This document shows, piece after piece, positions 1-5,121 of a stretch of 8,254 bases of DNA. The notes beneath the pieces were generated by a model, which did no database searches, was not told the origin of the DNA, and saw only the letters and a program-made list of their open reading frames with translations. The DNA is taken from the NCBI GenBank assembly GCA_029934195.1, contig JAOZMQ010000124.1:1-8254 (forward strand), in the 5' to 3' direction. Made by a program: the position numbers and the translations under genes. Source of the stretch: Candidatus Cloacimonadota bacterium (GTDB taxonomy: Bacteria; Cloacimonadota; Cloacimonadia; Cloacimonadales; JAOZMQ01). How positions within the stretch are numbered: position 1 is the stretch's first letter; each line of letters starts with the position of its first letter.

Positions 1-6
1 GCTATT

Positions 7-39
7 CTTCTTGTGTTCTTGTCCGTGTAAGTCTGTGGT
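7..39 (-). repeat. Three-unit 11-nt quasi-repeat (ACCACAGACTT-like)
   Basis: Read on the minus strand, positions 39 to 7 fall into three consecutive 11-nt units: ACCACAGACTT, ACACGGACAAG and AACACAAGAAG. They share an A-rich start, a central CAC or CACA and a purine-rich end. Sequence of the general type AACCACAGATT-ACACAGATT occurs in the intergenic DNA of many unrelated bacteria; that comparison is from memory and not searched. The window edge cuts the context, so the element may continue to the left. Confidence 0.4.
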
Positions 40-223
40 TAATTAATCTTCCTCCATTTCAACAAGATCATACTTTTTAAATAATCAACATCATAGCTAA
101 ATAAAAGCTATTGTGGAATCTGCGATTTGGCTGTCAAAATCATATAAAACCCGTCTGAATTTTGATGAGTCAAAATTCGAGGATTATTTGATTGAATAAT
201 TGTAATCGACAGATGCTTTGGAA

Positions 224-238
224 TTAAGTCGCTGTTAC
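224..238 (+). repeat. Intergenic motif copy 1 (TTAAGTCGCTGTTAC)
   Basis: This is the first of four intergenic matches to the consensus TTAAnnYGCTGTWAC. The similarity to copy 3 (1786-1800, opposite strand) extends beyond the core: both continue with an A/G-rich pair and then ATAAC-TTT. No GCTGTWAC core was found inside any of the coding regions when I read both strands. The function is unknown; an operator or a small dispersed repeat would fit. Confidence 0.45.
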
Positions 239-407
239 GAGATAACATTTGCAACTCAAAGTCAGATTCTTTTAAAAAAAAGGGGTTACGCATAATTTTG
301 TATTTAAATTTACTTGACATTATTTAATGAACTCAAAGTTTTATAAAAAATAGTTTTAACAAACTGTAATTTGGAGTTTATTTATTGTTTATATATCAAA
401 TCATTGA

Positions 408-454
408 AGTATTTGTTAACCAATTCTTGAATTCTAACAAATATTATTTTTTTT
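408..454 (+). terminator. Hairpin plus T8 tract in the cheB leader
   Basis: Positions 408-418 (AGTATTTGTTA) can pair with 435-445 (TAACAAATATT): 11 pairs, one of them G-U. A second pairing, AATT 422-425 with AATT 430-433, sits above an internal loop. One A and eight consecutive T follow (447-454). This has the form of a Rho-independent terminator, although the stem is AT-rich. It lies only 40 nt before the cheB start codon. It could end an upstream transcript, act as an attenuator of the che operon, or be a palindromic operator (413-440). Confidence 0.5.
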
Positions 455-485
455 ACAAACCTAAATTTATGATTGGTATTAAACT

Positions 486-490
486 GGAGG
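486..490 (+). promoter_or_regulatory. cheB ribosome binding site deciding a TTG start
   Basis: GGAGG lies 4 nt before TTG at 495. The first in-frame ATG (519) is 28 nt away from it and would delete most of the first beta-strand of the receiver domain, so TTG at 495 is the best start. The spacing is slightly short, which together with TTG may keep translation modest. Confidence 0.65.
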
Positions 491-494
491 AATA

Positions 495-1637
495 TTGGAA
501 AATAAATTATTGAAAGTAATGATTGTTGATGATACGGTAATATATCGTAAAATTTTAAAAGATATTGTTAATTCTTTTAATTTTACAGAAGTTATTGCAA
601 CAGCTTCAAATGGAGAAATTGCTTTAAGAAAGATTAAAACAAATAAACCTGATTTAGTTCTTTTAGATGTTGAAATGCCAATTATGGACGGATTAACAAC
701 AATAAAAATACTAAAAAAGGATTTTCCAGAAATTGGCGTAATCATGATAAGTGGAGTGAATGAACGGCAAGCATTAATTACAATGCAGGCTTTATCATTT
801 GGAGCGTTTGATTTTATTCCAAAACCAATTGGGAAAAATTTTACTCAAAATTTTAAGGATTTAGCTACTAATTTAAGTCCAATTATTAATCTTTTTCATA
901 CAAAAAATATTGTTAAATCAATTAAAAAAAATTCACAGAGCTCAGATAAAAGTAGTCCGCTTAGAAAATCAATTGTTAAAAAGAAAATAGAAATTTCAAG
1001 TCCAACAACCAAAAAAATAAAGCCCAAAGTACTTTCGGTTCCAAAACCTCCACATAAGTTTAGTATTTTAGTAATTGGAGTTTCAACAGGTGGACCAAAT
1101 TCTCTCGCTAAATTTATTCCTCTATTGCCAAAAGATTTGAATGTCCCCATTTTAATAGTACAACATATGCCTCCGATGTTTACCAAATCTCTTGCAAATC
1201 ATCTTAATAATAAATCTATTCTTGAAGTTTTTGAAGCAAAGGATAAACAAGTAATCAAGAAAAATCAAGTAATTATTGCTCAAGGTGGCAAACATTTGAT
1301 TTTATCCAAGAGCAACCAAAATCAAATGATATTAGAAATAACAAATACACCTCCAGTAAATTCTTGTCGTCCATCAGTAGATGTTCTATTTGAATCAGTA
1401 TCAAAATATTACAAAAACAATGTATTGTCTGTGATTATGACTGGAATGGGGGCTGATGGTACTGAAGGGGTAAGAGTCCTAAAAAGTTCAGGGTGCTATA
1501 GCATCACACAATCTGAAGAATCCTGTGTAGTCTATGGAATGCCAAGAGCGGTGATAGAAGCAGGTTTATCAGACGAAATAGTAAAATTATCAGATTTATC
1601 GAAAAGAGTAACTTCATTAATCAAATTAGGATTGTAA
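495..1637 (+). CDS. cheB: CheB, chemotaxis protein-glutamate methylesterase/glutamine deamidase
   Basis: CheB removes methyl groups from glutamates of chemoreceptors and deamidates glutamines, giving adaptation; phosphorylation of its receiver domain by CheA activates it. The receiver domain spans about residues 6-125, with the acidic pair D12-D13, phosphoacceptor D58 (LLDVEMP), S86 and K110 (FIPKP). A Lys/Ser-rich linker of about 60 residues (126-188) is longer than in enteric CheB and accounts for most of the extra length (380 against about 350). The methylesterase domain (189-378) has the catalytic triad: S197 in GVSTGGP, H224 in VQHMP and D321 in MTGMGADG. The usual substrate-region RPSVDVLF is present. 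Translation starts at TTG with a GGAGG site. The gene is separated from cheR by 226 bp, so it may be transcribed partly on its own. All key residues are intact; identification is secure. Confidence 0.97.
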   Translation: MENKLLKVMIVDDTVIYRKILKDIVNSFNFTEVIATASNGEIALRKIKTNKPDLVLLDVEMPIMDGLTTIKILKKDFPEIGVIMISGVNERQALITMQALSFGAFDFIPKPIGKNFTQNFKDLATNLSPIINLFHTKNIVKSIKKNSQSSDKSSPLRKSIVKKKIEISSPTTKKIKPKVLSVPKPPHKFSILVIGVSTGGPNSLAKFIPLLPKDLNVPILIVQHMPPMFTKSLANHLNNKSILEVFEAKDKQVIKKNQVIIAQGGKHLILSKSNQNQMILEITNTPPVNSCRPSVDVLFESVSKYYKNNVLSVIMTGMGADGTEGVRVLKSSGCYSITQSEESCVVYGMPRAVIEAGLSDEIVKLSDLSKRVTSLIKLGL

Positions 1638-1641
1638 ATAA

Positions 1642-1659
1642 TTATTTCATCGCTGTTAC
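1642..1659 (+). repeat. Intergenic motif copy 2 (left arm, with 3-nt insertion)
   Basis: TTATTTC-ATC-GCTGTTAC. Removing the inserted ATC leaves one mismatch to the consensus TTAAnnYGCTGTWAC. It begins four bases after the cheB stop codon. Confidence 0.4.
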
Positions 1660-1785
1660 TAAATAAACTTTACAAAGAATTATGTCTTTGTATAAGGTTT
1701 TAAAATTGCGAATAGTATTGATATTTAATCTTTTAATAATACGTAAAGAAATTCAGTATTCAAAGTTGATTTTAAAAGTTATTTT

Positions 1786-1800
1786 GTTACAGCGAATTAA
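1786..1800 (-). repeat. Intergenic motif copy 3 (right arm, inverted)
   Basis: On the minus strand this reads TTAATTCGCTGTAAC, an exact match to the consensus. It faces copy 2 and lies 63 bp upstream of the cheR start codon, a position where a regulator of the cheR operon could bind. Confidence 0.45.
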
Positions 1801-1811
1801 TTATTAACATT

Positions 1812-1858
1812 CTCCTTTGTATTAATCGTTTGCAATAAGAAAAAACTTCAAAAAGGAG
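1812..1858 (+). promoter_or_regulatory. cheR ribosome binding site with upstream complementary segment
   Basis: The cheR Shine-Dalgarno sequence AAAGGAG (1852-1858) ends 5 nt before ATG 1864. An exactly complementary CTCCTTT (1812-1818) lies 33 nt upstream, so the leader could fold and hide the ribosome binding site. The seven pairs are real in the sequence; regulatory use is an inference, since short purine/pyrimidine matches also arise by chance. Confidence 0.35.
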
Positions 1859-1863
1859 TATAA

Positions 1864-2715
1864 ATGTTATCTTCAAAAATTGCGATTAATCAAGAAGAAT
1901 TTATTTTATTACGGGAATACATTCAAAAAGAATGTGGTATCGTTGTCGGTGATGAAAAAGTTTATCTTATTGAAAGCCGACTTGCAAGATTAGTTGTAGA
2001 AACAAATTGTCATAGTTTCAAACAATTCTACATAAAAGCAAAAAGTGATGTTACTAAAAAATTGCGTAATAAAATAATTGATGCTATGACTACAAATGAG
2101 ACACTTTGGTTTAGAGATAAAAAACCTTGGCAGATTCTTGAGGATGTAATTATTCCAAAATTTATTTCAGATTTAAAATCAGGAAGAAAACAATCAATTA
2201 GAATTTGGTCAGCAGCTTCTTCAACCGGACAAGAACCCTATTCTTTTGCAATGCTAATTTTGGAAGCTTTGAGAAAGCATCCTACAATTAAGCCTTCTCA
2301 GTTTCATATTTTAGGTACAGATATATCGCCAAGTGCCTTATATATGGCAATTTCAGGAAGATATAATTCAATTGCAATGAGTAGAGGCATGCAACCTCGT
2401 TTTAGAAATAAATATTTCAGTGATGATGGAAGAATAAGCCAAATTTCTGAAGAGATAAAAAAAATGGTCATTTATAAAAAATTTAATCTTCAACATGATT
2501 TCTCGAAAATCCCAACTTGTGACCTTATTTTTTGTAGAAATGTAGCAATTTATTTTTCAGCTGATTTTAAGAAAAACTTATTTAAAAAATTTTATAATAA
2601 ATTAGATAAGTATGGTTTTTTCTTTATTGGGGCAACAGAGAGTTTAATCGGTTATTCAGATAATTTTGAACAAATTGAATACCAAAAAGGTGTTTATTAC
2701 AAACCCAAAAAATAA
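1864..2715 (+). CDS. cheR: CheR, SAM-dependent chemoreceptor glutamate methyltransferase
   Basis: CheR transfers methyl groups from S-adenosylmethionine to receptor glutamates in the cytoplasm, opposing CheB. The N-terminal helical domain (about 8-75) is followed by the family signature TTNETLWFRD (76-85). The Rossmann-type SAM-binding core has WSAASSTGQEPYS (115-127), the acidic SAM ligand D153 in GTDIS, and DLIFCRNVAIYF (220-231). The length, 283 residues, is normal for a stand-alone CheR; there is no TPR or receptor-tethering extension. ATG 1864 has a good AAGGAG site. It opens a tight set of four genes; cheY begins 12 nt after its stop. Identification is secure. The receptors it modifies are outside the window. 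Confidence 0.96.
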   Translation: MLSSKIAINQEEFILLREYIQKECGIVVGDEKVYLIESRLARLVVETNCHSFKQFYIKAKSDVTKKLRNKIIDAMTTNETLWFRDKKPWQILEDVIIPKFISDLKSGRKQSIRIWSAASSTGQEPYSFAMLILEALRKHPTIKPSQFHILGTDISPSALYMAISGRYNSIAMSRGMQPRFRNKYFSDDGRISQISEEIKKMVIYKKFNLQHDFSKIPTCDLIFCRNVAIYFSADFKKNLFKKFYNKLDKYGFFFIGATESLIGYSDNFEQIEYQKGVYYKPKK

Positions 2716-2727
2716 AGGATACATATT

Positions 2728-3150
2728 ATGAAGATATTAACCGTTGATGATTCGAGAATGATTAGATTAATAATTACTAATACTATCAGATCTTTAGGAT
2801 ACGAAGCATTGGAAGCACCTAACGCCGATAGAGCTTTAGAAGTATTAAAAGAAAGTCATGCCGAAATCAGCCTTATTTTGTTGGACTGGAATATGCCGGG
2901 AATGAATGGTTTTGAATTACTGAAAATTTTGAAAAGTGATCCACAATATTCTAATATTCCTGTCATGATGGTAACAACTGAAGGTGAAAGAAAAAATGTT
3001 GTTTTGGCCATCCAAACAGGTGCAGATAATTACCTTACAAAACCATTTTCACCAGAAGATTTATCAACAAAAATTCTTGAATGTTTAGGCATTAATCTCG
3101 AAATGGAAGAAGAAATCGATGACTTGGATTTGGATGATTTAGACTTTTAG
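2728..3150 (+). CDS. cheY: CheY-type single-domain response regulator with acidic tail
   Basis: This is a stand-alone receiver domain that carries a phosphoryl group from a CheA-type kinase to its output, classically the flagellar switch. The active site is complete: D7-D8, phosphoacceptor D53 in LLDWNMPGMNG, T83 in MVTTEGE, Y102 (equivalent of the CheY switch tyrosine) and K105 in TKPF. The domain ends near residue 121. A further tail (125-140) is almost entirely acidic and leucine-rich, ending DDLDLDDLDF, which a classical CheY does not have. The start ATG follows AAAGGA, which overlaps the cheR stop. Its partner phosphatase CheX is encoded two genes downstream. The lack of a DNA-binding domain and the neighbours argue for CheY; whether it drives a flagellar motor or another output cannot be told here. 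Confidence 0.9.
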   Translation: MKILTVDDSRMIRLIITNTIRSLGYEALEAPNADRALEVLKESHAEISLILLDWNMPGMNGFELLKILKSDPQYSNIPVMMVTTEGERKNVVLAIQTGADNYLTKPFSPEDLSTKILECLGINLEMEEEIDDLDLDDLDF

Positions 3151-3160
3151 AGGTATAATT

Positions 3161-4012
3161 ATGTATTCAAATCAAATAAAAAGTAAACTGGATAAAATTT
3201 CTGATCTTCCAACTATGCTAAATATTGCTTTAGAAATAGAGAGGTTAGCTAAAGATCCGAAAACATCTATTTCTAAAATAAGCAAGATTATTAAGGTTGA
3301 TCCAGCTCTTACAGGGAAAATATTGAGAATCTCTAACTCAGCTCTATATGCCTCATCAAAGGAGAGTACTACAATCCAACAATCAATCGCAAGAATTGGT
3401 TTTGATGAAGTAAGGCGAATAGCTGTATCTATTGCTGTTCTAAATAGTTTTAAAAACAATCATGTAGCTTATGAACGATTTTGGATTCATTCCATTACAA
3501 CAGCTTATATTGCTACTGAATTAGTTTCACTTACAAAGCTTGAAGTAAATAGCAGTGAAGTTTTTAGTTGTGGGATTTTACACGATATTGGTATTTTAAT
3601 ATTAGATCAATATTTCACAGAATTCTATAGCAAAGTATTCTCTATTTCAGCAAAAAGGAAATTCGAATTACAACTTGTCGAAAAGAAAATTCTTGGTATT
3701 ACTCATTCTGAAGTAGGAGCACATGTTTTTCAGAATTGGAAGTTGCCAGATAATATCATTGATGCAGTTGCTTATCACCATTTGCCACAGAATTCCGATA
3801 AAGTCAGCACAAAGATTATTTATCTTGCTAATTTTATTTGCAACAATAGAGGTTATGACAATGGTACCGGATTTTTTCCCGAAAGGTTTTACGATGATAT
3901 TTGGGATGATCTTGGACTTGATATTGAAAAAGCACCGGAAATTATTGAAGCAGCCATCAAGGCAACAGAAAAAGCCAAAACATTACTTAGATTAGGAGGA
4001 ATCAATGCTTAG
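3161..4012 (+). CDS. HDOD domain signalling protein
   Basis: HDOD is a helical HD-related output domain found in many signalling proteins; no enzymatic activity is established for most members. The domain covers about residues 8-210, beginning with SDLPTML and including DPALTGKILRISNSALY (47-63), which is typical of the family. Histidines and the HD pair are all retained: H110 in FWIHS, H141-D142 in GILHDIG, H182 in THSEVGA and H206-H207. Metal binding is therefore conceivable but unproven. The remaining C-terminal 70 residues are helical and not recognised. The start ATG has an AGAGG site 7 nt upstream, 10 nt after cheY. The last 8 nt overlap cheX, so the two are probably translationally coupled. 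Position between cheY and cheX suggests a role in the same signalling circuit; what that role is I cannot say. Confidence 0.9.
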   Translation: MYSNQIKSKLDKISDLPTMLNIALEIERLAKDPKTSISKISKIIKVDPALTGKILRISNSALYASSKESTTIQQSIARIGFDEVRRIAVSIAVLNSFKNNHVAYERFWIHSITTAYIATELVSLTKLEVNSSEVFSCGILHDIGILILDQYFTEFYSKVFSISAKRKFELQLVEKKILGITHSEVGAHVFQNWKLPDNIIDAVAYHHLPQNSDKVSTKIIYLANFICNNRGYDNGTGFFPERFYDDIWDDLGLDIEKAPEIIEAAIKATEKAKTLLRLGGINA

Positions 4013-4841
4013 AGCCATATTCTACAATTTAAATGAACATTTCTCAATTGCAGAAATACTTGATTCAAAAACATTTGAACCATTTTTTTTGAATTGGAAC
4101 GAAGAAATTTTGTCAGATATTTCTGAATATCATTTAATTGTATATTACTCACCTAAAATTGATTTAGAAATTATAAAAAAAATTCGGCATTCGTTAAATT
4201 TTAAAAATATCAGAGTACTAATTTATTGTGACCAATTAAATCTTGGAGAAAAAAAAGAAGCAATTGTAGCTGGAGCAGATATTGTAAATCTTTTACCAGA
4301 AAATACAGACGACCTTGTGCCATCTTTAAAAAAAATACAGAGTGCTTTTGATAATTCATCACAATTTGAAGAAAATGGCTTGTTACCGTTTCAAGCAGCA
4401 ATAACAGAAATTTTTTCAACGATGGCTATGATAAATGTAAATTTGGTTCAAACATATCTTAGTGATGGTAAATTTCATTTTGGAAATATTACCGCAATAA
4501 TGGCTCTCGCTGGAAATGAAAAAGGAATTGTTCTCGTATCACTTCATGAGTCTTTTGCAAGAAGTCTTGTATCCAATATGATGGGAGTTACCCCGGATAT
4601 GCTTGAAGAGGAAGAATTACATGATGGAATTGGAGAATTAATCAATATGATTGCCGGTGGTGCAAAAGCTCGACTTGGAGATACTGAAGAACATTTTCTT
4701 TTATCAGCTCCATCTGTAATCACTGGAACAAGACATAGAATTATACAATCAAAGGATATGCCTTGTGTTACAATGGTTTATGAAGCAGAAGAACAGTATT
4801 TTGCAGTGAAAATTTGCTTAATGAATTTAGAAAAGAAGTAA
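4005..4841 (+). CDS. cheX: CheX-type CheY-P phosphatase with N-terminal pseudo-receiver domain
   Basis: Residues about 126-275 form a CheC/CheX/FliY-family domain that dephosphorylates CheY-P. It has a single phosphatase motif D207-x3-E211-x2-N214 in HDGIGELINMIAGGAK, followed by LSAPSVITG, as in CheX; CheC carries two such motifs. Residues 1-115 are extra. Their alternating pattern (IFYN, FFLN, LIVYYSP, VLIYCD, DIVNLLP) matches the five strands of a receiver fold. The acidic pair, the phosphoacceptor (LIVYYSP where D would sit) and the lysine (LLP instead of TKP) are all missing, so it cannot be phosphorylated in the normal way. A plain CheX is about 150-160 residues, so this one is nearly doubled. 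AGGAGG (3994-3999) precedes ATG 4005. The start overlaps the HDOD gene by 8 nt. The phosphatase assignment is strong; the pseudo-receiver is an inference from pattern. Confidence 0.88.
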   Translation: MLRAIFYNLNEHFSIAEILDSKTFEPFFLNWNEEILSDISEYHLIVYYSPKIDLEIIKKIRHSLNFKNIRVLIYCDQLNLGEKKEAIVAGADIVNLLPENTDDLVPSLKKIQSAFDNSSQFEENGLLPFQAAITEIFSTMAMINVNLVQTYLSDGKFHFGNITAIMALAGNEKGIVLVSLHESFARSLVSNMMGVTPDMLEEEELHDGIGELINMIAGGAKARLGDTEEHFLLSAPSVITGTRHRIIQSKDMPCVTMVYEAEEQYFAVKICLMNLEKK

Positions 4842-4853
4842 AATTTAGTGGGA

Positions 4854-4894
4854 AGAATATCCTTATTTGTTACAAAAAAGGATATTCTACTTTT
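4854..4894 (+). terminator. Intrinsic terminator of the che cluster
   Basis: AGAATATCCTT (4854-4864) pairs perfectly with AAGGATATTCT (4878-4888). One A-A mismatch and a further TTTG/CAAA pairing close the stem above a 3-nt loop. TTTT follows at 4891-4894. It begins 12 nt after the cheX stop codon, so it ends the cheR-cheX transcript. Confidence 0.75.
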
Positions 4895-4929
4895 CGATAG
4901 ATTAATATCTCTTTCTAAAAAATAAAAGA

Positions 4930-4982
4930 TTCCGTATAAGTGTAAAATACATTATAGAGAACGGAAGAAAAAGATTTTTTTT
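4930..4982. terminator. Probable bidirectional terminator between cheX and fdhD
   Basis: TTCCGT (4930-4935) pairs with ACGGAA (4961-4966). Inside it ATAA pairs with TTAT, and TGTA (4941-4944) with TACA (4948-4951) over an AAA loop. A single G bulge lies on the left side and AGAGA on the right. On the + strand T8 follows at 4975-4982. On the - strand, the direction of fdhD, the hairpin is followed by TCTTTTATTTTTT. Convergent genes sharing one such structure is a common arrangement. It could alternatively be the 3' end of a small RNA. Confidence 0.55.
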
Positions 4983-5121
4983 ACCAGTGTGCTTGTGCGT
5001 TCACGGTTATTATTGTACATAATCGCACGGCAGATCATTCATTTTTAAACTGCTGTAACATTAAAATCATTCAGGTTAAGTTTTCTGATGTCATGTTGTG
5101 ATGCTTCTTCTTAACAATTTC
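4983..5121. other. Non-coding spacer downstream of fdhD
   Basis: This is slightly more G/C-rich than the other spacers and has no supported gene. It contains nested inverted repeats (GTGCG 4995-4999 with CGCAC 5024-5028, and ATTAT with ATAAT between them) and copy 4 of the intergenic motif. GTGTGCTTGTGCGTTCACGG near its start faintly resembles the quasi-repeat at 7-39. Confidence 0.35.
5045..5059 (+). repeat. Intergenic motif copy 4 (TTAAACTGCTGTAAC)
   Basis: This matches the consensus TTAAnnYGCTGTWAC and is followed by an AT-rich stretch as in the other copies. It is downstream of both convergent operons, which speaks against the motif being only a promoter operator. Confidence 0.4.

Larger units (their letters stand above)
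1..494. other. Gene-poor region upstream of cheB
   Basis: This stretch of almost 500 bases has no gene I can support. Its contents are a quasi-repeat at 7-39, a 15-bp motif at 224-238 that recurs elsewhere in the window, a hairpin with a T-tract at 408-454, and the cheB ribosome binding site at 486-490. A minus-strand open frame of 70 codons (320 to 108) has no Shine-Dalgarno sequence before its ATG. It is rich in Asn, Ser, Ile and Gln, as random AT-rich DNA would be, and it contains one copy of the intergenic motif, so I treat it as non-coding or as a relic. The cheB promoter must lie here, most likely upstream of 408, but I see no convincing -35/-10 pair. Confidence 0.6.
1633..1811. repeat. 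Imperfect ~30-bp inverted repeat framing the cheB-cheR spacer
   Basis: The left arm (about 1633-1670, overlapping the cheB stop codon) and the reverse complement of the right arm (about 1775-1811) align over more than 30 positions. Both read TGTWAATAATTA, then a TTC/GCTGTWAC core, then AAATAA-CTTT. The main difference is a 3-nt insertion (ATC, 1649-1651) in the left arm. Each arm contains a copy of the intergenic motif. Between the arms lie about 100 AT-rich bases with no open frame of note and a small perfect hairpin (TACAAAG 1671-1677 with CTTTGTA 1686-1692). It could be a small non-autonomous element with terminal inverted repeats, a pair of operators, or a long stem in the mRNA. I see no target-site duplication. 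Confidence 0.5.

Noticed and set aside
220..232. Possible sigma-54 promoter (GG...GC)
   Set aside because: Only 9 bases separate the GG and GC instead of 10, and the surrounding consensus is missing.
108..320. Minus-strand open frame of 70 codons as a real gene
   Set aside because: No ribosome binding site before its ATG, no recognised motif, composition of random AT-rich DNA, and it overlaps the intergenic motif at 224-238.
479..745. Minus-strand open frame inside cheB
   Set aside because: It is the reverse-strand shadow of the CheB receiver domain, with no ribosome site or motif of its own. The same holds for the frame at 896-1186.
3172..3459. Minus-strand open frame inside the HDOD gene
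   Set aside because: Shadow of a well-supported gene; the + strand frame at 3723-3995 inside the same gene is rejected for the same reason.
4210..4419. Minus-strand open frame inside cheX
   Set aside because: Low-complexity, Leu/Phe-rich shadow of an A-rich coding stretch.
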